A DNA stretch of 64,000 nucleotides from Ampelomyces quisqualis (Eukaryota > Ascomycota > Dothideomycetes > Pleosporales > Phaeosphaeriaceae): positions 2,170,001 through 2,234,000 of the forward strand of contig JAGTXZ010000021.1 in assembly GCA_018398575.1 (NCBI GenBank), in the 5' to 3' direction. Every line of letters begins with the position of its first letter. Position 1 is the first letter of the stretch. This document shows, in pieces, positions 10,371 to 21,546 of this stretch. A program made the translations under genes and the position numbers. The notes below the pieces were generated by a model that was given only the letters and a program-made list of their open reading frames with translations, made no database searches and had not been told where the DNA came from.

Positions 10371-10740
10371 AGTAGCGACGTGTCAGTATTGGAAATAGAG
10401 GCAAAAGGACAAGATGCCCAAAAGTTAACAACTAGCAAAGATGTATTAGGCGTGCGTAGCAATCTAAAGACCTGGAGGCTGCATGAGCATCATGGTATTT
10501 AGACTAGCGGTCGAGAACTATTAAGGAGTAAGTGGCTCATCCGAAGCCTCCTAATTGATGGGACTTAAGCTAGAGCACGTGATCTAGTCTACTATAAGTT
10601 TTCACATAAGACAGAAAATGACCAGGGCCCTGGTCAGAAGTATTGTATGCTAAATTGTGACGGAGTGTGTGAATCAGCGGATCATGGGATCTTCACACGC
10701 AATACCTGAGCATGTCACTAAGGAAATAAGAGTCTATTTA
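10371..10740. other. 3' flank of the membrane-protein gene to the AT boundary
   Basis: GC-balanced, no gene seen. It holds CACGTG at about 10576-10581 and a perfect 18-bp palindrome at 10619-10636. Composition shifts to AT-rich transposon DNA at about 10740. Confidence 0.5.
10619..10636. repeat. Perfect 18-bp palindrome
   Basis: TGACCAGGGCCCTGGTCA equals its own reverse complement over all 18 positions. It lies about 250 bp past the stop of the membrane-protein gene and about 100 bp before the AT-rich boundary. It could be a dimeric protein-binding site; no partner site was noticed. Confidence 0.8.
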
Positions 10741-12228
10741 TAATCAGCCTGTGTAATCAAGCCAGTTCTTAGCTTAGTTACTTAGTGTATTTTATCTAAT
10801 CTATCTTTCCATAGAATAAAAGAAGAACTCTAATTGTGTAACTTATAATATTTCTAATCTATAGTATTACTTAGCTTAAACAGTTATAAGCTCTGTACTA
10901 TAAAACTATAGTGCTAATTCTTTCTATATACCTTATATTACTAGAGTACTTTTATAGTATAGTAGAAGGTTATATAATAAGAAAGATTAGATAAGTTATT
11001 TAGGTAGTATATTAGGTAGTTATCTAGAAGAGTTAAATGGTATTAAATATATTGTTACCTAAAGAATTAAATATAATTTATCTACTTCTATACTTGTAAC
11101 AACGCAGGTAGGTACAGCTATTAGAATTAAATTGGATACGTATTAGAGGTATATAGAAGTGCGTGTTGTATTAGAGATTTAAGATTAGCTATACACCTAT
11201 AGGTCTTATACAAAAGAATAAGAAAAACTTGTCCTTTATCTAATATAATAGGCTTATACTTATAGTTAAAATAGTAACTAAGTTAAAGCAGATTTAGAGC
11301 GCTTTTGGCGCTGCTCTTACTATCTCTTGCATAATCTGTTACTAAGCCTTTATAAGGTATTAGATATAATATATGTTTGCATATATTTGTTATATTACTT
11401 TTCTTTTTAAAATTAATAGTTTCTATTAATTAGGTCTGTATTAGTGCGCTTTTAGATCCCTTCTAAAATTTTAGAAAAGTCCTATTTACCTTAACTTTAA
11501 ATTTCTAATAACATATTATAGCTGTTTATTATTGTTTTACTTAGCGTAGTAGCGCGTTTTTTATAATAACTTTACTTAGAGTTTCTTAAGCATATATACA
11601 AGGCTAGCTCTTAGGTATACTACTTCTTTACACTCTCTCTCTTACGTTTATATACCTAAAGCTATCTAAGCCTTCTCTTTATTTAATAATTAGCTAACTA
11701 TATAGTAGATATATACAATACCTATCTATATCTCCTCTAGAGCTTATCCTCTAGCCTGTTAGATTATTTACCTATAGGCTGTAAGAGCTTTTACTTATAG
11801 CTATTTTAATATTAAGTTTAAATTCTATTTAGACGTGTCTAAGAAGTGTTACCTAGTTTTCTAATATATAGGCTAAAAGTATAATAGCCTCTTTAAGGCT
11901 CTTATCTACAGGTTTACTACCCTAGGTAGAGATAAGTCTAATAAGGTAGTATTAGAGTAGAAGACTAATATCTAGGCAGCAGCGTTTTAGTTAGCTACTA
12001 CTGTATAAGTAGGTACTACACAAGTAGCTAATATAAATACTGCTAACCTACTTGTTAGTGCTTATTACTAGAGGGAGAAGCTAGCTAAAGAGGTTAGAGA
12101 GATAGCTAAGAAGGTCTAGTTACTTAAGTAGAGTACAGCTAGGTTAACTAGTATAGTTACCTAGCTAGTAGATGTCTTAATAGTATTACAAGTAGATTAG
12201 GTAGTAGAAAGAGTAGCTAGCACTTGTA
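10741..12228. other. AT-rich degenerate transposon sequence, unidentified
   Basis: TpA-rich, RIP-like. About 10775-10890 is the inverted partner of the repeat at 3690-3805. From about 10900 to 11800 no frame is convincing on either strand. From about 11840 the plus strand can be read as a protein with TAG stops (see the next entry). The block is interrupted at 12234 by a Gypsy element and continues after 17369. Confidence 0.5.
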
Positions 12229-12233
12229 GTAAG
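11840..12233 (+). pseudogene. Degenerate ORF of an unidentified transposon, interrupted by Gypsy
   Basis: Treating TAG/TAA as former glutamine, the plus strand reads continuously for about 130 codons, ending in a lysine- and leucine-rich coiled-coil-like stretch (EVREIAKKVQLL at about 12090-12125). If one copy of the GTAAG duplication is removed, the frame joins to 17370-17480 on the far side of the Gypsy insertion. I do not recognise the family; a C-terminal part of a transposase is one possibility. Confidence 0.4.
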
Positions 12234-12491
12234 TGTAAGGGATAGACTCTAAGAGTAGTTACTAGAAAATAAAGACGTAAATTTATATTCTATTCTAATT
12301 ACTTCCTAAAGGGTTTTTATAGTTCTAAGGTAGTCTAGTTTAAAGGATTTAGGTACTTTAGTCTAGAACTGTTTTTAGTGTTCTAGCCTAAAGGATTTTT
12401 AGCGTTCTAGTCTAGAACCTTTGTAGTGTTTTAGTTTAGTAGGCTAAGGTTTTTCTATAACTAAGGACTAACTAGGTAGTAGCCTATTATA
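12234..12491 (-). repeat. Gypsy-A 3' LTR (minus-strand copy)
   Basis: 258 bp, aligned end to end with 17107-17364 and, inverted, with 21547-21804. It starts TGTAAGGGATAGACTC; the usual closing CA reads TA, as expected from RIP. Internal repeats of a GTTCTAGYCTAGA-like motif are visible. Confidence 0.88.
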
Positions 12492-13289
12492 TAATTTTCT
12501 TACTCTAGGGCTAGGTACGCTTAGACCTGCGTAACTATTAAAATAAAAATTACTTTACTTAGATCTGTTGTTACGTACTCTTACTTTTCTTTTTAGGTAG
12601 TACTATATACTAAACTAGCCTTGCCTTTTATATACTTACCTGCGCGTTACTTTTTTTATTAACTTATATATCTCTTGCGCCTGTACTACTATTTATAAAG
12701 ATACTAAGTCTATATACTTCTTATAGCTCTTCTGCTAAGCGCTATACTATTAACTCTTCTGCTACAAGCGTTATATCTAAGGCGCTAAGCTAAGTCTAGG
12801 TATATTACTAACTAGTAATAGCATAGACCTAATATTATTATTAAGGCTAAGCTTAACTTGCTGTGTTATTTAGGCTACGCTATTACCTAGCCTAAGAGTA
12901 ATAAGTCTAAGTGCAAGATTACTTATAGTAAGAGTACCTACACTTAGTATAAGAACGCGTATATTATATACAGGCCGATAAGTTAACTACTATATTCTCT
13001 TACTTGTCTAGTTAATTCTAATAACTTTCTAGATTAACAATTACCTTAAAATTGTAGTTATTTTACTTTGTAACGCCCTTACTTGTAATCCTAAAGTTAA
13101 GTAGCTGTTAACGTAGTATATAATCTTTAGTCTTTAGTCTAGCTTTATTAATAAGCTTAGAGCTGCTTAGGCAAAGTCTTGCAGTAGCAATAAGTCTAGC
13201 TACTAGAGTCTAACGCGTAAGGTTACTAAGGTTAATATTCTGCTAGACATCTACTAGCTTCTCTAGCAGCTTTTTATTAAGTAGAACAC

Positions 13290-15750
13290 TATTATTTATA
13301 GCCTTAATAATATTAGCTCCTGCTACTTAGTAGGCTTTATCTATATAGACAGCCTGTTTCTATATCTCTTTAATAGCAGGCTCTATTAATTCTTTAGAGC
13401 ACTTGTTTATGTAAGGACCTTGCCTAAGCGTAGTTATACGTAGTACTATAGTTTCTTTAGTAGTATCTAGAATATCTCCTGCTATAGTAAGCTTCTTAGC
13501 ACTTTAGTTATAAGTAACGTTTTCTTTTCTTAATACAGCGTCTTTTTCTATAAGTATATAATCTGCAAGCACGCTTTAGAGTACTTCTTTACTAGCTGCA
13601 GAGTACTTTTTAGTATTTTAGTCTTAGATAACGTTTCTTTCTCTTAATACAGTATCTTTGTTTATAAGTATATTTTAAAGCTACTTTATTTCTTTCTCCT
13701 CTTATTAAAGTATATCTCTCTACTAAGCTGTAAAGAAAGTAGTAAGTACTAGGCCTTTTTTATTCTTAGTTTCTAAAGTAGAAGTAAATAACTAAAAGGT
13801 CTAGGATTACACCTATGCGTCTGCTCTTCTTTAAGAAAAATCTTATTCTTTTCTAGAAAGAGCATCTACTCTACTATTAATATTTCTTAAGTAGTATTAG
13901 AATTTAACATTAAATATACTAAGAAACTCTCCCTAGTAGATATGTCTTTTTATTAGTAGTTATATAGTAGTAAACTATTCTAAGTTCTTATAGTTTGTAA
14001 GTATAGTAAAAGTCTTACTTTCTAAAGTTTAGTTCTCTACTACTCTAAGCACTTAACTATAGCTAACAGCTCTTTGTTATAGATAGTATAGTTAGCTTTT
14101 ACAGCTGTGTTCTTTGCTAAGTAGTAAGCTATAGCCTAGAGGCGTCTATCTCTACTGTATTAAGATTACACTTCTTTAGTTAACTACTCTAAGGCGTTAT
14201 ATTTTACTATTATTTCTAGCTCTATATTAAAGTTTGCTAGAGATAGTTCTGCTACAAAAGCTTCTTTTAGCTTCTTAAAGAACATCTGTTGTTTACGCTC
14301 CTAGTTAAAGGCTACGCCTTTCTTAGTAAGCCTAGTTAGTAGAGCAGCTAGCTCTAAGAAGCCTTTTATAAACTACTAGTAGCAGTTAGCAAAGCTAATA
14401 AAACTTAAGACTTCTTTAACTATCTTAGGAGGCTCTTAGAAACGTATAGCATCTTCTTTCTTAGAGTCTATACTTATTCTTTTCCTAGCTTTAATAATAA
14501 ACCTAAGGTATTTAGTCTTTTTTATACTAAACTTACTTTTCCCTATATCTAGGTATAACTCTACTACACTAAGTTTCTAGATTACTAGCTTTACCTTTTT
14601 CTTGTAGTCTGCCTTAAACCTACTTATGTATATTAATACGTTATCTATATAGGCTAAACAGAAATGATCTAGGTATTCTCTTAGTGTTTAATTAATATAT
14701 CTCTAAAACGTGCTTAAAGCGTTTGTAAGTCTAAAGAGTGTTATAAGCTACTTATAGAGGCTAAAGCGCGTCTAGAAGGCTATCTTCTATTTGTCTTCTT
14801 TAGCAATCCTAATCTTATAGAATGCCTAGATAATATCTACTTTAGTAAACTATTTAGCCTTAGCAATCTAGGCTAAGGTCTTCTAAATAAGTAGAAGTAA
14901 GTATTAGTTCTTTCTTATAATTGCGTTAAGGGCCTAGTAGTCTATATAGAACTAAAGGCCTCTCTCTAGCTTCTTTACAAATAGAATTAGTATAGAGGCG
15001 CTTAACTAGATTACCTATATAAAGCTATAGTCTAGGTAAAAAGTAAGCTCTTTCTAGAGTATAAGAAGTTCTTTTTTTAACATGCTGTATAGTAGGCTCT
15101 ATAGCACCTCTATAGTTCTTCTATTCTTTTTTACTGTCTTAATAGAATAATTAATAGTAGGTTCTCTTACTAAAGAGAGTTAGTCTACTTCCTTATATAA
15201 GAAGGTTTTATATTTCTCTTTTAGGTAATCTAAAAGCACTAACCTAGAGTCTACTTAGAGTTTTATTTTTAGAGCCTTCTAGATATCTACTATAGACGCA
15301 GCGTAAAAGTAGATAGATTTGTTCTTCTAGCCTTACTATAGCTAGGCTAAGTACGCAGTAGCTACAATATTCTATAGTAAAAGAAGTTTTCTTTCTTCCT
15401 AGCTTCTAACTTACGTCTAAGTAGAGTAGATATATATTAATTTCTTTGCTAGTATAATAGTAATATTATACTAGTTTATTTATAGTTAACCTAAAACTAA
15501 GTTATATTCTTTGTCTCTATCTAGTTTATAGGCCTATAGTGTCTCTTTATGCCTATTAATATTAATTCTTATCTAGACAGCTATCTTTATCTAAGACTAG
15601 GCTCTAGTAATCTTAATAATTTCTCTCAAAGCTATTAACTTATACTCTAACCTATTCTTATAGATAAACTTAGTTAAATTATAGCGTAAGTAAGACACTT
15701 AGTGTTAATTATTATAAAAGTAACTGTTGTTTTATTAATAATAGTATATA
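13290..15750 (-). pseudogene. Gypsy-A pol (protease, RT, RNase H), degenerate, minus copy
   Basis: Minus-strand order: protease remnant at about 15620-15740; reverse transcriptase about 14300-15010, with the catalytic box reading YIDN at 14639-14654 where YxDD is expected; RNase H about 13880-14180, with AYYLAKN, then ANYTIYNKELLAI near 14070-14110. The frame is continuous through the place where the plus-strand copy carries the 37.8 kb insertion. Stops are frequent. The trailing part (13380-13740) matches 62960-63420 of the other copy but has fewer units of the ~105-bp repeat. Confidence 0.8.
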
Positions 15751-15799
15751 TAGTAATAGGTTCTCTATCTAGCTATTTTCTCTAGAATTATTAAAATTT

Positions 15800-17060
15800 C
15801 TTATCTTCCTTTAGTGTTATGTTACTATACTCTTATCTGCGCCTTTAGACAGAAGTTACTTATTTTCTAAGCTTAGGGCGTCTTTTAATACGTCCTTCTC
15901 TTTTTTACCCTATACTTTAGCTAATACAGCTTTAGTAGGTTTTAAAAGTAAGAACAATTTATATTTACTAGCGTAGTGTTCTAACTTACTATAGCAGAGG
16001 TATAAGTTATTTTAGCTCTAGTAGAACTACTCTTCTGTAGTAGCCTACTTAGCTTTCTTTCTTTTAAGAGATTTTTTCTTAGTTCTCTTAGAATGTCTTC
16101 TTATAAGTTTCTAATCTATATATTTCTTAATATTCTGTCTTTTAGTATGCTTACTACTAAGTTTTACTTTATGTAAGTTTTTCTTAATAATTGCTACTCT
16201 ATTTATAAGGTTATAGATCTCCTATTTAGGTTTAGTCTTTATAGAGATTATTCTGTCTTATAGGTCTAGCTAGATAGCGCTTAGGTACTTTATTCTTAGG
16301 TTTACTTTGTTATCTTTTTTACTTACATAATAGGCTAGCCTTATAAACTCTATGTTAAAGCTCTAAAGAAAAGACTTGTTCTATTAGATTATTTAGAGTT
16401 TTCTTTGTAATCTTTTATTATGTAGCTTATTCCTAAACTAGCTGTCTAGAAAGTCTTAGAGTTCTTTTGCAAAGCTCTAGAGGTTCTAGGTTACCTAAGA
16501 TAAGGCTACACTAGCTGCTAACTCTTTAAGACAGTTAAAAATATAGCTAGCTTAAGAGCCTAGTCCTGCGCTATTATATTCTAATTTATACTTTATTTAG
16601 GCCTTAAAGATATAGTAATCTTTTTAATCTTCTTTATACGCTTCTAGGTTAAAGACTTTATAAGTCTTTTAGGGTAAGAGAAAGCTTTCTAAGAAGGTCT
16701 GTATAAAGCTAGAGGCTTTAAGAGTTACTTAGGCTGTAAGCCTTGCAATTTATTTCTGCAGATTTCTTACTAGCAATACTAAGTCTAGATCTGCACTTAT
16801 AGAAGACTTTCCTAACCTATTGTTAGAAGGTCTAGCTACTAAGAAGTTATATACTTTCTACTAGGTAGGCGTTTCTTTAAAGCTGTTTAACAGCAGTTAT
16901 TTCTTAATGTACTGTTTCTCTAGGTCTAAGAAGTTATTAATAATTATTTAATTAAACTTGTTCTTAATAACTAACTTAGGGACGCTGTTACGTCTTATCT
17001 AGATAGCTTGCACTATTATATCCTATACTGTTATAGAGACAGTTACTTATTCTATACTAA
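15800..17060 (-). pseudogene. Gypsy-A gag, degenerate, minus copy
   Basis: Counterpart of 21850-23060 on the opposite strand; the two align over their length. A zinc-knuckle remnant is visible near 15975-16015, where the expected C-x2-C-x4-H-x4-C pattern has lost cysteines. Gag is the structural protein of the retrotransposon particle. Stops throughout. Confidence 0.7.
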
Positions 17061-17106
17061 AGGTTACTAATAGCTCTTTAGCCTAGTTAGATTTAACAAA
17101 TTTAAT

Positions 17107-17364
17107 TGTAAGGGGCAGACTCTAAAGGTAGTTACTAGGAAATATAGACGTAAATTTGTGTTCTATCCTAATTACTACCTAAAAGGTTTTTATAGTTCTA
17201 AGGTAGTCTAGTTTAGAGGATTTAGGTACTCTAGTCTAGAACTATTTTTAGTGTTCTAGCCTAGAGGATTTTTAGCGTTCTAGTCCGGAACCTTTTTAGT
17301 ATTCTAGTTTAGTAGGCTAAGGTTTTTCTGTAACTAAGGACTAACTAGGCAGTAACCTATTATA
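17107..17364 (-). repeat. Gypsy-A 5' LTR (minus-strand copy)
   Basis: 258-bp partner of 12234-12491; starts TGTAAGGGGCAGACTC and is followed by the GTAAG duplication. Confidence 0.88.
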
Positions 17365-17369
17365 GTAAG

Positions 17370-18430
17370 TAGAGCTAAAATAAAAGACAACTAGGTAGTG
17401 CGTTAGTATCTACACCTAGGGAGTTAAATAGTTAAGAGCGTCCTACTAGTAGCAACAACAGTCTGTTATTAGATCTAATAGAAGAGTAAGGCTGCTATTA
17501 TCAATAGTTGTTACTTACTAGTGTAGTAGTTGCAATATTAAGTTTAATTTCTCTAAGATAATTGTCTTAAAATACTGTAAGATGTTTAACTTCTTTTTCT
17601 TATACTATAATCTATTTAGCTAATACTTATAGAAGTTGTAGCTATTTTAGATAGCGTTTATAAAACGCTTGTAATATATATAGTGCTCCTGTAAAGTTTA
17701 ATACATTATACTAGGTAGTATTAGAGTTATAACTTACCTATTTTACGTAATACTTTAAGATAGAGCAGTATAGCTTACTAGCTAGGATCTCTTTTACCTT
17801 CTATTCTTTAACGCCTTAAATTAGGATGCTAGATAGGTTTAGGCTTTACTAACTAGGCAAGAGATTATTAGAGTTCTTGTAGAGTAGGTCTAGAGCAAAC
17901 ACGTTATAGGTTTTAGAGCTTTTTAGTAGCTTTAGTTAGAATAGATAACTAACTTGTTTTAGAACTTTAAAGAGACCTTTCTACAATTTCGTAACTTTGC
18001 AACTTAGACAGGTAATAGATAAGTTTTAGGTTAACAGGTAAACCTTATTACCTACTAACTAATTAACAGGTTGTTAATATTTGTTTACTTTAGCAGCTAT
18101 CTATTACTTTACCTTCTTTATATTATCTTTAGCTATATACTAGGCTTTGTGTATATAGGTAGCTAGGCTTAGAGCATTCTTAACGTTTGTATTCTTGTGT
18201 TTTAAAGTAGATAAAGACTAATTCTAGCTTTGTTTTAGTTTAGATTTAAATAGAAGCTAGTATAGCGCTATACTAATTGCGGAGTGTAGTAACGTTGCCT
18301 AGGCTTAATTTATTATTAGAAGAAGGTTACTCTAGTTATTTAAGTAATAGGATACAAAGAGCCTTAATTGTTAATTAATCTACTTGTTTATAATTTTAGT
18401 TTAACTATTAGTCTATTTGTAATAGACAGT
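17370..18430. other. AT-rich degenerate sequence after Gypsy-A
   Basis: It continues the unidentified host sequence of the Gypsy insertion. The minus strand about 17550-17990 can be read with few stops in a basic, leucine-rich composition, including IQHPNLRR near 17810-17835, but no family is recognised. About 18000-18430 shows nothing further. Confidence 0.4.
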
Positions 18431-18438
18431 AAAAAGCT

Positions 18439-18538
18439 TAATTTATACGCCTAGAATCTAACAGAATTTAGACTAGATTTAGAACACAACCTAGAGGCTG
18501 CAATTAGACACTATACTTTTAGGCGTATAGCTAAATTA
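18439..18538. repeat. ~100-bp inverted-repeat (foldback) sequence
   Basis: TAATTTATACGCCTA at 18439-18453 faces TAGGCGTATAGCTAAATTA at 18520-18538, its complement with a short bulge. CTATACGCCTATAATAG recurs at about 19076. It may be a tiny foldback element or a transposon terminus. Confidence 0.5.
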
Positions 18539-18557
18539 ATATACCTATTAGGTAAAC

Positions 18558-18616
18558 AAGTAAGCTATCTGTAAAGAGTTACTTATTTTATAGTAAGAAA
18601 TAGAGATAGCTTACTT
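18558..18616. repeat. Perfect 13-bp inverted repeat
   Basis: AAGTAAGCTATCT at 18558-18570 and its exact complement AGATAGCTTACTT at 18604-18616, with a 33-nt loop. It lies directly after the previous foldback. Confidence 0.65.
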
Positions 18617-18850
18617 TAATAAACAATTAATAATAACTATAATTTAATTATAGCTATAACAATTCTTTAGAAATATCTTGAAATCTATACACAAATGCTG
18701 CATAGACCTATTAGGAATTAGTAATAGATAGAGAAACCCTTAGGATTAGAGCTGTCTTAGATAGAATCTTTAACAGAAAATATAATTTTGTACATAGCGT
18801 TTACATATAGCCTCTATGCCTTTCTAATAGTATTACTAGTATAGTAGTAA

Positions 18851-18920
18851 ATAGGTAGAAGTTAGGTTGGGGTAGGGTACCTTTACGTAAGACTCTACCT
18901 CTAACCTAACTCCTACCTAT
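18851..18920. repeat. 70-bp imperfect hairpin
   Basis: The left arm ATAGGTAGAAGTTAGGTTGG onward (18851-18878) pairs with the right arm 18892-18920, differing at a few transition positions, around a 13-nt loop containing TTTACGTAA. A third related half-copy lies at about 18931-18946 (GATAGAAGTTAGGTA). It may mark a transposon end next to the hAT block. Confidence 0.55.
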
Positions 18921-19129
18921 ATAATCTACGCTAAAAGTAGATAGAAGTTAGGTATAAAATAGGCTAGAAGGCAGTAAGTGCAGGCAGTAGGCAAAAAGCA
19001 CGCTAGTAGCCTGCGTGCGCACGGACTAACTTACTGCGTTATTACTTATAGGCTGCTAAAATAAAGTACTAAAGCTATACGCCTATAATAGTAACGCGCT
19101 TTATTACATTACTTTATTATACTTAGTGC

Positions 19130-20250
19130 TATAGAATCTATTAAGTCAAAGGAAATTAAGGTTGTTAATAAGCCTAAGGGCTTTCTACTCCCTATTCCTG
19201 TTAGAATTCTGCTAAATTTCAAGGAAGAGAAGTAGGCCTAGCTTACAATAGTAATATTCTTAGAACTTTACTATAAATTATACTAATTTGTCTAGGGTTT
19301 TGCTTCTAGGGATAAGGAGATTAGCTACATCTTTAACTCTTGTAGTAGTAATACTCTAAAGTAAGGCTGCCTAACAAATTTCTAAGTTAACTCTAGTAGG
19401 CATCTTAGCAGCAGCGCTATGCAATCTAGGAAGCTAGCTGCTATTGCAAAGGCTAAATCCTTAGACTAATTAGCTAAATACTAGCTTAAGAAGAAGGTTA
19501 AGAGAGGTAATAGGTACACAGCGTTGTCTTTAAGGCAATAAGTTAAGAAACTTAAGTATAAGCTTAAAGCCTAGGCAGCAAAGCGTTTTAATAGTAAGTA
19601 GTCTAGTAAGTTATTATACCTTTTTATTACGTTAGTTTTACTTATATGCAAAGCTAAGTAGTTAACAGCCTCTATTACTTAAGTTAATTAAAAATAGAAG
19701 GCTATCTAAATTAAAATTGATATACGCGTCTACAACGTTGTTATAAAGAAGTCCTCTTCTGCAATTTTAGACTTAAAGTAAAAAAAATTGTTAGCTTAAG
19801 CTTACACCTGCGTTTTTGGGCCTAGTAGGGCTGTAGAGAGAATACTCTAAAAGGAGTATACTTGTAGGCTACACCTCCTTAAGAGAAATAGCTTTAAGAT
19901 ACTACAGGCTAAGGCTAAATAGCTAAAATTTTGCAATAAGCTAACGCCTAATAAGTTAGCTCTAGTTACTAATTAGAATTAGTAGTAAGTTTATCACGTT
20001 ATTTTATTATATACTTATTCTATCTAGTCTACTAAGAGGCGTCTAGAGCTCTATAGTAATAGGCTATACGTTAAGGGACGCAATAATACTAAATGTAAAG
20101 AAAAGGTTAACAATTTTAGTAAAGAGCTAGAGGTATACTATAAGACACTGCCTAATAAATATAAAGATAAGAAGAATAAGAATTAGAGCAATAGCACTTA
20201 AGAAGAGTTTTCTAATAGTACTTAGAAAGGCTGTTTAGACACTAAGTAAT
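19130..20250 (+). pseudogene. Degenerate ORF, unidentified transposon protein
   Basis: On the plus strand about 350 codons read through if TAG/TAA are taken as glutamine: a basic, lysine-rich stretch at about 19470-19600 (KKKVKRGNRYTALSLRQQ), then a segment with GPSRAVERILQKEYTC at about 19820-19865. The composition suggests a nucleic-acid-binding transposon protein. I cannot assign the family, nor say whether it belongs with the hAT piece that follows. Confidence 0.4.
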
Positions 20251-20259
20251 ATGTATAAT

Positions 20260-21546
20260 TAAATTTACTATATATTATTGCCTAATATAGTTAAGACTTA
20301 AAAATTTTGCTACTACTATAAAACCTAATTTCTTAATTTCTAAAAGTTTAGCTCTACTATCTGCTCTCTAACTAGGGAAATAATGCCTTTAGTAGAATAA
20401 CTACCTCTCTTACTTAAAGTAATACTGCACTATAGTATTACTATTCTATTATTACTACAATTTACTACTTCTTTTTCTTAAGACATTAACACTTAGTTAT
20501 TACACTTTTTTATTACATAAATAGACTTAAGTAACCTCTTCTTACTCTTAGACAACTTATACTCTAATCTACCTAAAATACTCTATAATTTTATACTTAA
20601 CGCCTTCTAAATTCTTAAGTCTAGAATTAAGAGAATAGTTTCTATCTTTAAGTAGCTAATTTGTAACTATATATACTGTATAGAATGCCTAGTAGTAGAA
20701 TATGTTATAGGCCTAAGACTCTAATAATTCTAATTTACAATAGGATAGATCTAAATGTTCTGTAATAATATAGACTTAATTTAGAGAAAGAGCCTATATT
20801 AATAGTAGTAAACTATACGTATATTGCCTAAACTATAGGCACGTACTTAAACACCTAACTAATAAGTATATAAGAATAAAACACCTTAGTAACTACCTTT
20901 AGTCTAATAGTTATAGAGATATTACAGAATCTATCTATATAAGGCAGCCTCTCCTACTTATTACACTATTACGTCTATTATCTCTGTAACTGTTTACTAT
21001 ACAACAATTTGAACAAGAAATTGTACATGTACTTCTTAATAAGAACTAATCCTTTTAAATATTAGAGTAACTCTTATTTTACTACTTTATAGAGTTTCTC
21101 TAGCCTAGTACTACTATACCTAGCTAATATAAGTTTACTCTTATACTCTAAGAACAATACAAGCAGGTAACTAAAAACCTTCTTTCTAATCTTAGTAAGT
21201 TAACAAAAATTTTAATTACTCTTAACACCTAGTCTACTACTAACTACCTAAGCTTTTTAGCTATTAAAGCCTATTATATTAACACAAGCTAGCAGATAAG
21301 AAAGGTTCTATTAGATTTTATGCCCTTGCGTAGGTAGTACACTAGAGTTTCTATAGTAACTAATCTTATGCAGGTACTTAAAAATACAAAAATATTAAAA
21401 CAATTACTAGTAGTTACCTACAATAATGCTTTAAACAATAGAACTCTTAGTAGAAGCCTAGAAAGCAATCTTACTAATAAAGAGGTTTTTTAGAACGCAA
21501 AGAAAAACACTATACTATGCCTTACCTATATTATTAACCTAGTAGT
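20260..21546 (+). pseudogene. hAT-family transposase remnant, cut by Gypsy-A
   Basis: The best part is 21000-21546. After reversing TAG to glutamine it reads LTKILITLNTQSTTNYLSFL, then AYYINTSQQIRKVLLDFMPL, then LLVVTYNNALNNRTL and ILCLTYIINLV at the very end. These match the hAT core: the D-L-W-T-S segment, the 'Y-I-N ... R ... L-L' block, the T-D-N-A-x-N catalytic block and the C-x-A-H-x-I-x-L block. In the catalytic block TDN reads TYN, so a key aspartate is gone. The frame stops where the Gypsy LTR begins at 21547; the rest should lie past the window end. The N-terminal part (20260-21000) is poorly preserved. Confidence 0.7.

Larger units (their letters stand above)
12234..17364 (-). mobile_element. 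Gypsy family A LTR retrotransposon, antisense copy
   Basis: A 5131-bp element bounded by two 258-bp direct repeats beginning TGTAAGG and flanked by the 5-bp target duplication GTAAG (12229-12233 and 17365-17369). Internal order on the minus strand is gag, protease, reverse transcriptase, RNase H, as in Ty3/Gypsy. The same family gives the plus-strand copy at 21547. The copy is riddled with stops from CAG/CAA changes. Downstream of RNase H, about 12491-13290 does not match the integrase of the plus copy, so integrase seems lost or replaced. The region 14102-14125 is the undisturbed counterpart of the site where E1 entered the other copy. Confidence 0.9.

Noticed and set aside
18439..18538. tRNA-like fold
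   Set aside because: No A/B box or anticodon arm can be placed; simple inverted repeat only.
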